From positions 1,612,001 to 1,676,000 of the forward strand of contig NZ_CP026107.1 in assembly GCF_002902965.1 (NCBI RefSeq): a stretch of DNA of 64,000 nucleotides. Reading direction: 5' to 3'. The notes under the pieces were generated by a model, which was given only the letters and a program-made list of their open reading frames with translations, had not been told where the DNA came from and ran no database searches. Below are positions 18,010 through 26,299 of this stretch, one piece after another (the first letter of the stretch is position 1; every line of letters begins with the position of its first letter). The position numbers and the translations under genes were made by a program. Origin of the DNA: Paraburkholderia hospita (lineage in GTDB: Bacteria > Pseudomonadota > Gammaproteobacteria > Burkholderiales > Burkholderiaceae).

Positions 18010-18525
18010 ATGTCCGTTACCTGGCCTGAAGCAATCTTCGAGCATTTCAAAGCCGCTGATGTGCGGCAAGTCGCGTATGTGCCTGACGCGGGACACAAAC
18101 GCCTGATCAACCTTTGCGAAGAAGATGCGGAGATCCACGCCGTTTCGCTTACTACCGAAGAAGAAGGCGTTGCCATGATGGGCGGTGCCTGGGTCGGCGG
18201 GCAACGTGGCGTGCTGCTTTTGCAATCGAGCGGTGTAGGCAACTGCATCAACATGCTTTCCCTGCAGCATGAATGTCGCATGCCCATCGTCATGCTCGTC
18301 ACCATGCGCGGCGAGTGGGGCGAATTCAATCCGTGGCAAGTTGCGATGGGCAAGTCGACGCAGGACGCACTCGAGTCGGCAGGTGTCTACGTCTACCGCG
18401 CCGACGATGCAGACGACGTCGCGGAAACCGTCCAGGCCGCGCTGAACTTCGGCTACAACACCTCCCGTATGGTTGCCGTCCTCATCGGACAGCGTGTGAT
18501 CGGCACCAAGAACTTCAAAAAGTGA
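18010..18525 (+). CDS. ThDP-dependent 2-oxo acid decarboxylase, alpha (PYR-domain) subunit, ComD-like
   Basis: A 171-residue protein equal to the N-terminal pyrimidine-binding domain of ThDP decarboxylases. Residues: MSVTWPEAIFEHFKAADVRQ, VAYVPDAGHKRLINL, the catalytic Glu region LTTEEEGVAMMGGAWVGGQR (about residue 50), and LQSSGVGNCINML. The subunit split is like sulfopyruvate decarboxylase ComD/ComE and related 3-phosphonopyruvate decarboxylases, where alpha and beta subunits build one active site. The beta gene follows after eight bases. The true substrate is unknown; context suggests an amino-acid-derived 2-oxo acid (see findings). Start: ATG 18010 gives the family N-terminus. Confidence 0.88.
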   Translation: MSVTWPEAIFEHFKAADVRQVAYVPDAGHKRLINLCEEDAEIHAVSLTTEEEGVAMMGGAWVGGQRGVLLLQSSGVGNCINMLSLQHECRMPIVMLVTMRGEWGEFNPWQVAMGKSTQDALESAGVYVYRADDADDVAETVQAALNFGYNTSRMVAVLIGQRVIGTKNFKK

Positions 18526-18533
18526 GTACAGAC

Positions 18534-19139
18534 ATGACACAGCAGACGAAGCCCTTGAACCGTCGGCTGGCGGTGAAGCGGATACTCCGCGATCGACAGC
18601 AGGACGTCCTTGTTGTAACGAGCCTCGGCAATCCGACGTTCGATGTCGCCGCCGCCGGCGACACCCCTCAGAACTTCTATCTATGGGGTGCAATGGGCGG
18701 TGCCGTGACGTTCGGCCTCGGCGTCGCGCTGGCACAACCGAAAAAGCGCGTCGTCGTATTCGTCGGCGACGGTGAAATGATGATGGGCCTCGGGTCGCTC
18801 GCGACGGTCGGTGTCGACAAACCGTCGAACCTGTCCATCGTCGTCATCGATAACGAACACTACGCCGAAACGGGAATGCAACTGGCGCACGCCGGGCGTG
18901 GCGTTGACATCACCGCCATCGCGCGCGCGGCAGGCTTCGAAAACGCGGCAACGATCGAACGCGAGCGAGAACTCGAGGAGTTCGTCGACGTCATTCTGAA
19001 AGCCACGGGCCCGGTCCTGGCAACGGTCAAGGTTGGCACCGATCCAGAACCGACCAGCCTTCCCCCGCGCGACGGCCCATGGCTGCGCAGCCGCTTCCGT
19101 GAAGCGTTGCTCGGAAGCGCCGCACACGCGAGTCAGTAA
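18534..19139 (+). CDS. ThDP-dependent 2-oxo acid decarboxylase, beta (PP-domain) subunit, ComE-like
   Basis: A 201-residue diphosphate-binding subunit. The ThDP/Mg motif runs from FVGDGEMMMGLGSLATVG (about residue 80) to VVIDNEHYAETG, the GDG-x(~25)-DN form. The N-terminal part LVVTSLGNPTFDVAAAG and LWGAMGGAVTFGLGVALAQP are typical of sulfopyruvate/phosphonopyruvate decarboxylase beta chains. The end LPPRDGPWLRSRFREALLG suggests a short C-terminal helix. It pairs with the alpha gene eight bases upstream, and a terminator follows. Expected activity: decarboxylation of a 2-oxo acid to an aldehyde or acyloin; substrate not determined. Confidence 0.88.
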   Translation: MTQQTKPLNRRLAVKRILRDRQQDVLVVTSLGNPTFDVAAAGDTPQNFYLWGAMGGAVTFGLGVALAQPKKRVVVFVGDGEMMMGLGSLATVGVDKPSNLSIVVIDNEHYAETGMQLAHAGRGVDITAIARAAGFENAATIERERELEEFVDVILKATGPVLATVKVGTDPEPTSLPPRDGPWLRSRFREALLGSAAHASQ

Positions 19140-19164
19140 GTTCTGGCGGTAGCGCCTATCGCGG

Positions 19165-19194
19165 GGCGGGCCAGCGTACGCTGCCCGCCTTTTT
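19165..19194 (+). terminator. Rho-independent terminator after the ThDP decarboxylase operon
   Basis: GGCGGG and CCCGCC form the outer stem, with an inner CAGCG-TA-CGCTG palindrome, followed by TTTTT. It starts 26 bases after the beta-subunit stop codon. Confidence 0.8.
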
Positions 19195-19258
19195 CCGTTC
19201 CGGTTCAATTTTTTCGAGCCTGTACAATCGGAGTCAACGTGACCTAGACGCTGACTCC

Positions 19259-20026
19259 ATGCCGCCCCCGAAGGTCTTCTCCGATATGTTGGTTGAGGTA
19301 CTGAAACAACTGGACAGGCAGCCCGATTTGCTGGCACGCGTGTTCGATTGCTTGCCGGATGTCCTTTACTACATCAAGGACGCGGAGGCGCGCTATCTCT
19401 CGTTCAATCAAACGCTGATCGAGCGCAGCGGCCTTCAGCGCGACGAAGTAGTCGGGAAGACTGCCGACCAACTGTTTCCGGTAACGGGTGCGAGCACGAA
19501 TGCACAGGATCTCGGCGTCATCGAAAGCCGTGCACCCATTCTTGAACGGCTGCGTCTTTACTCGACAGCGTCAGGACATCGGTACTGGTGTCTCAGCTCC
19601 AAATTCCCCGTTCTCGACGACCGCGGACACGCTATAGGCTTGATTGGCATTTCCCGCGATCTGCCGAGGCCGGACGAGCGTCATCACGGCTACAGGCGCT
19701 TGCAGGCCTATCTCGAGTATCTTGAGGGAAACCTCGGACAGAACATTCTCGTCAGTGAAGTCGCCGAGCGTGCGTCGATATCGGTCGACACGTTGGAGAG
19801 GCTTTCGCGCGAAGTCTTTCATCTCACGCCAAAGCAGATGCTCATGAAGCTTCGCGTCGATCACGCATGCAAGCTTCTTGAGACAACGGACCGCAGCATT
19901 ACGGATATTGCGGGCGAGTGCGGATATGCCGACCATAGTGCATTCACCCGGCAATTCAAAACGGCCACGCACCTCACACCCCGGCAGTACCGGAACGTTC
20001 GAGGGCGCGGCCTGAACCCGCACTGA
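19259..20026 (+). CDS. PAS-domain AraC-family transcriptional regulator
   Basis: A 255-residue regulator. Residues about 25-135 form a PAS sensor domain (VFDCLPDVLYYIKDAEARYL, then TLIERSGLQRDEVVGKTADQ, ending GLIGISRDL). Residues about 150-250 are an AraC two-helix-turn-helix domain (LVSEVAERASISVDTLERLS, then DIAGECGYADHSAFTRQFK, LTPRQYR). This pairing is common in regulators of amino-acid and ethanolamine-type catabolism. It lies between the ThDP decarboxylase genes and the convergent FAD oxidase operon, and may regulate either; the PAS ligand is unknown. Confidence 0.92.
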   Translation: MPPPKVFSDMLVEVLKQLDRQPDLLARVFDCLPDVLYYIKDAEARYLSFNQTLIERSGLQRDEVVGKTADQLFPVTGASTNAQDLGVIESRAPILERLRLYSTASGHRYWCLSSKFPVLDDRGHAIGLIGISRDLPRPDERHHGYRRLQAYLEYLEGNLGQNILVSEVAERASISVDTLERLSREVFHLTPKQMLMKLRVDHACKLLETTDRSITDIAGECGYADHSAFTRQFKTATHLTPRQYRNVRGRGLNPH

Positions 20027-20034
20027 TGTGCGGG
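20017..20034. terminator. Hairpin between convergent genes, overlapping a stop codon
   Basis: CCCGCAC and GTGCGGG form a perfect seven-pair stem with the four-base loop TGAT that contains the stop codon of the AraC-type gene. It sits in the 14-base gap between the convergent AraC-type and FAD oxidase genes and can act in both directions. There is no long T run, so efficiency is uncertain. Confidence 0.5.
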
Positions 20035-20040
20035 CTTCCG

Positions 20041-21201
20041 TCAGTAGACGCCCTCTTCGACGATCAGATTGCCGGAGGACAGTCGAGCCGGCGACAACGA
20101 CGACAGGTCAATGGTGCGGAACTCGCCAAAACCAAGCAATTCCGCCATGCCTCGTCCTACGCCGGGACTATGCATCATGCCGTGACCGCTGAATCCTGCT
20201 GCCACGTATGAGTTCTCCGGCCCCATCTGCCCGACGAGGCCGTTATGGTCCAGGTAGTTGTACTCGTAATAGCCTGCCCAGGTGTGTTCGATACGTAATG
20301 CCTCGAACGCAGAGATTCGTTCCGCCAGAGCCGGCCAGATGATCTCTTCGAATTCGGCAAAATTCGCATCGAGCGGCAAGTCGTCAAGGTCCTGTTCAGC
20401 AGTTGGCGATACGATACAAAGAAAGTGATTCTGCTCGCGACGCAGATAAACGCCTGACGTATCGATCAGGATCGGGAGATCCGCTATCGGCGTCGGGCAA
20501 GACACGACAAAAGCAGAGCGCCTTCGCGCACGCACAGGCAGCTCAACGCCTAGCGAGCGAGCCAACGGCGCACACCACGCACCGGCCGCATTGACAAACA
20601 CATCCCCTGCGATCTCCCTGCCGTCGGACAGTTCGACGTGCGTGATCCGCTCGCGCGCTGTTCGATACCGAACAGCTTCTCCAGTCACGAAGTGAACCCG
20701 CGCTTCGCGTGCACGATTGCGGAACCATTGCATGACGCTATAACCGTCGAACCACCCTTCTCCGCCCAGTCCTTCGACGGCGTAGGCCAGGTCGTCGGCG
20801 TTGATCCAGGGGTAACGTTCCTTTAGGGCATCGGGCGTGTATTCGCGCAGGTTCACGCCGAGCGACCTGGCGAGCACACTGCGCCGCCGCAGCGCTTCTT
20901 CCTGTTGTTCATTACCCAGGAACAGGTATCCGCAGTCCACGAGATCGACGCCCGCGCCATACCGTGTCTTTTCGCGCTCGCACGTTGCGAAGAACTCGTA
21001 GCCGAACTGCGACAACTCGATGCAAACCGGCGTAGAGAACTGTTGTCGAATGGAACTCGCCGAAAGCGCTGACGAAGCTTTCTGGTACGTCGGATCGCGC
21101 TCGATAACCCAGATTTCCCGATCGACGGATTGCTGGCTCAAGAAGTAGGCGATGGAACAGCCAATGGCGCCGCCACCGACAATTACGACACGTTCACTCA
21201 T
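20041..21201 (-). CDS. FAD-dependent amine/amino-acid oxidoreductase (DAO family)
   Basis: A 386-residue flavoprotein of the D-amino-acid-oxidase/sarcosine-oxidase group. The dinucleotide fold is at the N-terminus (VVIVGGGAIGCSIAYFLSQQ, then WVIERDPTY). Other family marks are SSALSASSIRQQFSTPVC, VFVNAAGAWCAPLARSLG (about residue 205), and the C-terminal FAD segment YVAAGFSGHGMMHSPGVGRG. Members oxidise secondary amines or amino acids (sarcosine, dimethylglycine, D-proline derivatives), and some pass electrons to quinone or ETF instead of oxygen. It is the third gene of an operon with the aminotransferase and the P5C-type aldehyde dehydrogenase, which fits an imino-acid or amino-acid substrate. 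Confidence 0.9.
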   Translation of the reverse strand: MSERVVIVGGGAIGCSIAYFLSQQSVDREIWVIERDPTYQKASSALSASSIRQQFSTPVCIELSQFGYEFFATCEREKTRYGAGVDLVDCGYLFLGNEQQEEALRRRSVLARSLGVNLREYTPDALKERYPWINADDLAYAVEGLGGEGWFDGYSVMQWFRNRAREARVHFVTGEAVRYRTARERITHVELSDGREIAGDVFVNAAGAWCAPLARSLGVELPVRARRRSAFVVSCPTPIADLPILIDTSGVYLRREQNHFLCIVSPTAEQDLDDLPLDANFAEFEEIIWPALAERISAFEALRIEHTWAGYYEYNYLDHNGLVGQMGPENSYVAAGFSGHGMMHSPGVGRGMAELLGFGEFRTIDLSSLSPARLSSGNLIVEEGVY

Positions 21202-21256
21202 GATTTACCTTTAACCGCACAATGACCTTCGGTAGCCACCGTGATGCAGCAATGGT

Positions 21257-22471
21257 TCAGGCTGTCACAGCCTCAAGGGATTCACACGCGGACCGGATTC
21301 GGCCGAGTGCCTCGTTCAATTCTTCGACCGACGCCGCATACGACAGCCGGAAATAGGGCGACAGCAGGAAACCCGAGCCGGACACCACTGCGACATTTGC
21401 ATCCTCAAGCAGATACAGGACGAAGTCCTGATCCGTGGTGAGCAGCTTTCCGGTCGCAGTGCGACGGCCCAGCACGCCGTGGCAACCCACAAATGCGTAG
21501 AACGCGCCTTCCGGTTCGTGCACCCGCAAGCCCTGGATCTCGCGCAGCCCGTTCACCACGCGATTGCGTCGCTCATCAAACGCTGCCAGCGACGCTGCCA
21601 CGAACGACTGGTCGCCCGTCAGGGCCTCCAACGCAGCGTACTGCGACACAGAAGACGCACTCGTGATGATTTGCCCCTGCACAAGGTTCATGGCCTGGAT
21701 CAGCGCCTTCGGTGCGGCTGAATATCCGATCCGCCAGCCCGTCATCGAATAGACCTTCGAGACACCGTTGATGACCAACGTTCGGTCGTAGAGGTCGGGC
21801 GCCACGTTCAGGATGTTCACAAACGGCCGCGACGTGTAGACGAGTTTCTCGTAGATGTCGTCAGACAGCACCCACACATGCTCGTGACGCCGCAGGACTT
21901 CTGCGAGCGCCTGCAGTTCTTCGGCCGAATACACTGCGCCCGTCGGGTTTGACGGCGAGTTGAGCATCAGCCATTTAGTCTTCGGCGTGATCGACGCCTC
22001 CAGTTGTGCCGCCGTCAGCTTGAAACCGGATTCTTCGCCGCAGGTCACAACGACAGGCGTCCCTCCGGACATCTTGACGATCTCCGGATAGGAGACCCAA
22101 CACGGAGCGGGAACGATCACTTCGTCACCGGCGTTCAGCGTTGCGAAGAAAGCAGCAAAGATCGCCTGCTTGGCGCCTACCGACACACTGATTGCGTCGG
22201 CCGCATACTCAAGGCCGTTGTCGATCTTCAGCTTCGCTACGATAGCTTCACGTAATTCCCGCGTACCGGCTGCTTCCGTGTAGCGGGTCTTTCCGTTCCG
22301 CATCGCCCTGATAGCAGCTTCCTGGATGTTCGCGGGCGTGTGGAAATCCGGTTCACCCTGGGACAGGGAAATCACATTCTTTCCAGCGCGGCGCAGTTCG
22401 GCCGCCTTCGCCGCCATTGCCATTGTTTGCGCGGGCGCAATCTGGCCAATGCGGTCTGCGATGAAACCCAT
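21257..22471 (-). CDS. PLP-dependent aminotransferase, class I/II (aspartate aminotransferase-like)
   Basis: A 404-residue fold-type I aminotransferase. It starts MGFIADRIGQIAPAQTMAMA, and has ISLSQGEPDF, VGAKQAIFAAF, PAPCWVSYPEIVKMSGG, LNSPSNPTGAVYSAEELQAL, the PLP-Lys loop INGVSKVYSMTGWRIGY (Lys at about residue 241) and the C-terminal Arg region YFRLSYAAS. The closest textbook members are aspartate/prephenate aminotransferases of the AspC/AatA subgroup, so a dicarboxylic amino acid is a reasonable substrate. It lies between aldehyde dehydrogenase and FAD oxidase genes with short gaps (80 and 55 bases), in one operon. Start ATG 22471 gives the family start. Confidence 0.93.
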   Translation of the reverse strand: MGFIADRIGQIAPAQTMAMAAKAAELRRAGKNVISLSQGEPDFHTPANIQEAAIRAMRNGKTRYTEAAGTRELREAIVAKLKIDNGLEYAADAISVSVGAKQAIFAAFFATLNAGDEVIVPAPCWVSYPEIVKMSGGTPVVVTCGEESGFKLTAAQLEASITPKTKWLMLNSPSNPTGAVYSAEELQALAEVLRRHEHVWVLSDDIYEKLVYTSRPFVNILNVAPDLYDRTLVINGVSKVYSMTGWRIGYSAAPKALIQAMNLVQGQIITSASSVSQYAALEALTGDQSFVAASLAAFDERRNRVVNGLREIQGLRVHEPEGAFYAFVGCHGVLGRRTATGKLLTTDQDFVLYLLEDANVAVVSGSGFLLSPYFRLSYAASVEELNEALGRIRSACESLEAVTA

Positions 22472-22551
22472 TGTCGTGTTTTCCGTTTGTGAGTGACAAG
22501 AGACGTGTGCTCGGAGCGCCATAGAAGCGACGCTCCGACTTTCGCTAGTGA

Positions 22552-24105
22552 TTACAGGCGCTCGGCGACTGCCTTCATCTGCAGGAATTGCAGCAGATAG
22601 TCAGGACCACCCGTCTTGGTGTCGGTGCCCGTGAGGTTGAAACCGCCGAATGGCTGAATGCCAACCAGCGCACCCGTGCACTTGCGATTGAAGTACAGAT
22701 TGCCCACGTGGAAGTCCCTGCGTGCACGTTCGATCCGCGCGCGGTCGTTCGAGAACAGTGCCCCCGTCAGTCCATACACCGTGTCGTTGACGACGGCCAG
22801 TCCTTCCTCAAAGTCCTTCACCCGAATCGCAGCGACAAACGGACCGAACACCTCTTCCTGTGCAATGCGTGCTTTCGGCAAGACATCGCCGAAAATCGTC
22901 GGTTCGATAAGGTACCCAGCCGCGCCTTCGACAGCCTTGCCGCCTGTGAGCAGCTTGCCCTCGCTGCGACCCACTTCGATGTAGGATAGTACCTTCTTGT
23001 ACTGCAATTCGTTGCAGACCGGACCGAAACTCGGGTTGTCCTGCGCCTGCGCCACGACCAGTTCCTTCGCCTTTGCGACGACCTTCTCCAGCAACGCATC
23101 GTAGACGGAGTCGACCACGATCAGGCGCGAGCAGGCTGAACACTTCTGGCCTGAATAGCCGAACGCCGCCTGAATGACGGCTGCAGCCGCGTCGTCGAGA
23201 TTCGCGGTTTCGTCAACGAGGATTGCATCCTTCCCGCCCAGTTCCAGAAACACGCGCTTGAACCACCGCTGGCCATCCGCGAGTTTCGCTGCCGACTCGT
23301 TGATCTGCGCGCCAGTTGCGAGCGATCCGGTGAAGTTGATGAAGCGCGTCTTGGGATGCGCGACGAGATAGGAACCGATATCGCGACCCGTGCCCGGAAG
23401 ATAGTTCACGACGCCCGGCGGCAGACCCGCCTCGGCGAAGATATCGAAGATCTTTGCCAACGACACGATCGTGTCCTCGGCTGGCTTGCAAACGAGCGTA
23501 TTGCCGACGACGATCGCGCCCACCGTCATGCCCGTCATAAGCGCCATCGGGAAATTCCAGGGCGAGATCGTCACCCCTGCACCCAGCGGAATGTAGAAAC
23601 TTTCGTTTTCCTCTCCCGGGTAGTGGATCAGCGAACCCAAGCCACCCACGTGCTTCAGCGCCTGTCGGGCATAGTATTCGGTGAAGTCGATCATTTCGGC
23701 GACTTCGGCGCTCGCTTCGACATAGTTCTTGCCGATCTCGTAGACGAGCCATGCTTCGAGCTCGCGCTTGCGGCGGCGCATGATCGCGGCGGCCTTCAGC
23801 ATCACCCGGCTACGGTCTTCCTGGGTCCACCGTTTCCACGATTCGAATGCCTGCCACGCAGCGTTGAGGGCCGCGTCGGCATGTTCTTTCGTTGCTTTCG
23901 CCGTATATCCGACGACTTCCGAAGGATTCGACGGGTTCGTCGACGTCAGCTTTTCCAGCGTCTGAATCCGTTCGCCATTGACGATGAGCGGATAAGTCTG
24001 ACCGAACTCGGCATGCACCTTTTTCAATGCCTGCTGCATCTCGGCCTTCGCGCTATCGGTGTCGTAGAGATCGAACGGCTCGTTCTTGTACGGCGCAATC
24101 AACAT
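22552..24105 (-). CDS. L-glutamate gamma-semialdehyde (P5C) dehydrogenase-type aldehyde dehydrogenase
   Basis: A 517-residue NAD(P)-dependent aldehyde dehydrogenase of the RocA/PruA group, which has this length and the N-terminal extension [20 protein letters not shown] before the core. Catalytic features: Asn in [14 protein letters not shown], Glu in [20 protein letters not shown] (about residue 288) and Cys in [14 protein letters not shown] (about residue 322), and the C-terminal [19 protein letters not shown] pattern typical of P5C dehydrogenases. The start at 24105 follows a GGAG site. As first gene of an operon with an aminotransferase and an FAD amine oxidase, it would oxidise a glutamate-semialdehyde-like product to a glutamate analogue. 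Confidence 0.92.
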   Translation of the reverse strand: MLIAPYKNEPFDLYDTDSAKAEMQQALKKVHAEFGQTYPLIVNGERIQTLEKLTSTNPSNPSEVVGYTAKATKEHADAALNAAWQAFESWKRWTQEDRSRVMLKAAAIMRRRKRELEAWLVYEIGKNYVEASAEVAEMIDFTEYYARQALKHVGGLGSLIHYPGEENESFYIPLGAGVTISPWNFPMALMTGMTVGAIVVGNTLVCKPAEDTIVSLAKIFDIFAEAGLPPGVVNYLPGTGRDIGSYLVAHPKTRFINFTGSLATGAQINESAAKLADGQRWFKRVFLELGGKDAILVDETANLDDAAAAVIQAAFGYSGQKCSACSRLIVVDSVYDALLEKVVAKAKELVVAQAQDNPSFGPVCNELQYKKVLSYIEVGRSEGKLLTGGKAVEGAAGYLIEPTIFGDVLPKARIAQEEVFGPFVAAIRVKDFEEGLAVVNDTVYGLTGALFSNDRARIERARRDFHVGNLYFNRKCTGALVGIQPFGGFNLTGTDTKTGGPDYLLQFLQMKAVAERL

Positions 24106-24386
24106 TGCATTCTCCAGGTTGAATGATTCTGGTCGCAGCGCTCGACGAGGCGCGCTTCCGTTCATTGATTGTCCCGGGCGAAAAACCAGTCGTCTTGATC
24201 TGCCTCCACGATTTTCTGCGGAAATTTGCACAGTCATAAAACAATGTACGAATACCACTCCCAATTAAACTGCGCCTGATAAGGAAAAAGTCGCCGCTAT
24301 CCTGCTCGTACAAAGAATTAGGTATTGCGGTTTTTCGTCACTTGGTAGACCATGAAAAAGCAACGAGACTTTCCAGGACACGCAAA

Positions 24387-25298
24387 ATGGGCATGCACTT
24401 CGATCTTGTCGATCTTCGCCTGATTACCTGCATCGCTGAGACCGACAGCCTGACGCGAGGAGCGGAACGGTTTCACATGTCGGTCCCGGCAGCGAGCACG
24501 CGCATCAAGAACCTCGAAGAGAGCATGGGCACGAAGCTGCTCTATCGAACGAGCCAGGGGGTCACGCTTACTCCGCCCGGACAGGCGTTCTTGCATCACG
24601 CGCGGCTCGTGCTGTCGCAACTTGAACAGTTGCGCGGCGACATGCAGGAATATGCGCGCGGCGTTAAGGGACATGTCCGCATTTTTGCCAACACGACGGC
24701 CACGACCGAGTTCCTGCCCAATGATCTGAGGGACTATCTGGCGAGCCATCCTGACGTCAACATCGATCTCCGCGAGCGTCTGAGTCACGATATCGTGCGC
24801 GCCGTCAGCGAAGGCACGGCAGACGTGGGTATCGTTGCGGGCAATGTACGTCCCGAGTCGCTACAGACACTTCCCTATCGATCAGATCGCCTGATACTCG
24901 CTGTCTCGACCTCGCATCCATTGGCCGAACGTGAATCGACGCCATTTCGCGACGTTGCGAACTATGACTTCGTCGGGTTACCCGAGGCCAGTGCAATCCA
25001 CACATTTCTGATCCGTGTCGCCAGCGATCTGCATACGAAGCTGCACGTGCGAATCGAAGTTGGAAATTTTGAAGCGCTCTGCCGGATGATCGAAGCAAAT
25101 GTCGGTATCGGCGTATTGCCAAGGTCCTCGGCCATACGCTACGCGAAGACCATGCAGATCCGTCTGGTCGAGATTGAAGACGAATGGGCAACCCGCGACC
25201 TGCTCATTTGCGTGCGCAGTCTCGATCTCCTCCCCTCGTTCGCGCGCGAACTTGTTGATCAACTGACCCAGAAGTGCGCTGGCACGGCGCAAGCCTGA
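24387..25298 (+). CDS. LysR-family transcriptional regulator of the itaconate-type operon
   Basis: A 303-residue LysR protein: winged helix-turn-helix in residues 1-62 (DSLTRGAERFHMSVPAASTR, then LLYRTSQGVTLTPPG), linker helix, and a substrate-binding domain (VRIFANTTATTEFLP, ADVGIVAGNV, and the LPRSSAIRYA region). It is the first gene before the hydratase, acyl-CoA dehydrogenase, CoA-transferase, MmgE/PrpD and CitE genes, and divergent from the P5C-type dehydrogenase operon, so it can control both. Gene order equals that of Pseudomonas aeruginosa PA0877-PA0883, where PA0877 is a LysR regulator (from memory of that genome). Start ATG 24387 or 24393 are both possible. Confidence 0.93.
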   Translation: MGMHFDLVDLRLITCIAETDSLTRGAERFHMSVPAASTRIKNLEESMGTKLLYRTSQGVTLTPPGQAFLHHARLVLSQLEQLRGDMQEYARGVKGHVRIFANTTATTEFLPNDLRDYLASHPDVNIDLRERLSHDIVRAVSEGTADVGIVAGNVRPESLQTLPYRSDRLILAVSTSHPLAERESTPFRDVANYDFVGLPEASAIHTFLIRVASDLHTKLHVRIEVGNFEALCRMIEANVGIGVLPRSSAIRYAKTMQIRLVEIEDEWATRDLLICVRSLDLLPSFARELVDQLTQKCAGTAQA

Positions 25299-25367
25299 CA
25301 TCAACAACCAGTTAGGCTCTGCTTAAAGCCCCCTTCTCCACACACAAATTGTAGTCAGCGGTCCGGT

Positions 25368-25391
25368 GCGTCAATCTATTGTGACTGACGC
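25368..25391. promoter_or_regulatory. Inverted repeat upstream of the hydratase gene, possible LysR site
   Basis: GCGTCA and TGACGC flank twelve bases (ATCTATTGTGAC) 14 bases before the hydratase ATG, in the 106-base gap after the LysR gene. It could be a LysR operator or merely a chance palindrome. Confidence 0.3.
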
Positions 25392-25404
25392 TAAAGGACT
25401 GCAA

Positions 25405-26271
25405 ATGCCCTCCAACAACGATCACCTGCGCTCATGGATCGGCCGCACGCAGACCGAGAGTGAGCTGGTCTCCCCTCGCCTTGCCCAACAGTTGGCCGCG
25501 ACGTTGGACTACGAGCGTGCGCCGAAGGCGGGGGAAACGTTGCCCCCTCTTTGGCACTGGGCTCTTTTTCCACATATCGCGACGCAATCGCATATCAGCG
25601 CAGACGGGCATCCGCAGCGCGGCGGGTTCCTTCCACCCATTCCGCTACCCAGGCGCATGTGGGCGGGAAGCCGGGTCCGGTTCGAGCGCCCCGTTGTGGT
25701 CGGTAGCCAGGTGACGCGCACGTCTCAGATTATCGACGTCGCGAGCAAGGACGGTCGAAGCGGAAAGCTGGTGTTTGTTCGCATCCGCCACGAACTCGAA
25801 GATTGCGAAGGGCCGCTCATCTCCGAGGAACAGGACGTCGTCTATCGCGAAGCCGCGGACGAGCCTTTCACGCCCGCGACAAGCCCGGCCCCGGTCGAAA
25901 CGACGTGGAGCCGGACGATAGTCCCTGACCCGGTTCTGCTGTTCCGCTATTCGGCAGACACGTTCAACGGTCATCGCATTCACTACGACCGGGCGTATGC
26001 AACCAGCAAGGAAGGTTATCCCGCACTCGTTGTACACGGCCCGCTCACCGCAACTCTCCTGGTCGATCTCGTGACGCGCAGCGCACCGGACGAGGACGTC
26101 GCGTCGTTCTCGTTCAAGGCGGTAAATCCTCTTTTCGATAACGCACCCTTTCAGGTCTGTGCTGCGCGTCTGCCTGACACAGACGAAGTCCGATTGTGGG
26201 CAGTCAATGAGGCCGGCGTTCTGTGCGTCGAAGCGACCGCAAAGCTACGGGCATCAGTCATTGCCCTTTGA
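25405..26271 (+). CDS. FAS1-like/HTD2-type dehydratase, itaconyl-CoA or mesaconyl-CoA hydratase-like
   Basis: A 288-residue double hot-dog protein. The N-terminal half has the FAS1-like dehydratase domain with PPLWHWALFPHIATQSHIS and RGGFLPPIPLPRRMWAGSRV; the C-terminal half has the MaoC-like motif FRYSADTFNGHRIHYDRAYA and VVHGPLTATLLVDL, with Asp and His as the hydratase pair. Itaconyl-CoA hydratase (Ich, RipB) and mesaconyl-C4-CoA hydratase share this layout. It would add water to itaconyl-CoA to make citramalyl-CoA. AAAGGA lies before ATG 25405. Its neighbours (CoA-transferase, CitE-type lyase) complete that pathway, which raises confidence in the assignment; the substrate itself is inferred. 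Confidence 0.85.
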   Translation: MPSNNDHLRSWIGRTQTESELVSPRLAQQLAATLDYERAPKAGETLPPLWHWALFPHIATQSHISADGHPQRGGFLPPIPLPRRMWAGSRVRFERPVVVGSQVTRTSQIIDVASKDGRSGKLVFVRIRHELEDCEGPLISEEQDVVYREAADEPFTPATSPAPVETTWSRTIVPDPVLLFRYSADTFNGHRIHYDRAYATSKEGYPALVVHGPLTATLLVDLVTRSAPDEDVASFSFKAVNPLFDNAPFQVCAARLPDTDEVRLWAVNEAGVLCVEATAKLRASVIAL

Positions 26272-26299
26272 ACATTGATACGACAGGAGTAGACACCAA

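Noticed and set aside
24245..24312. TGTACGA ... TCGTACA inverted repeat between the P5C-type dehydrogenase and LysR genes
   Set aside because: Seven-base arms more than 50 bases apart are weak evidence for a LysR operator.
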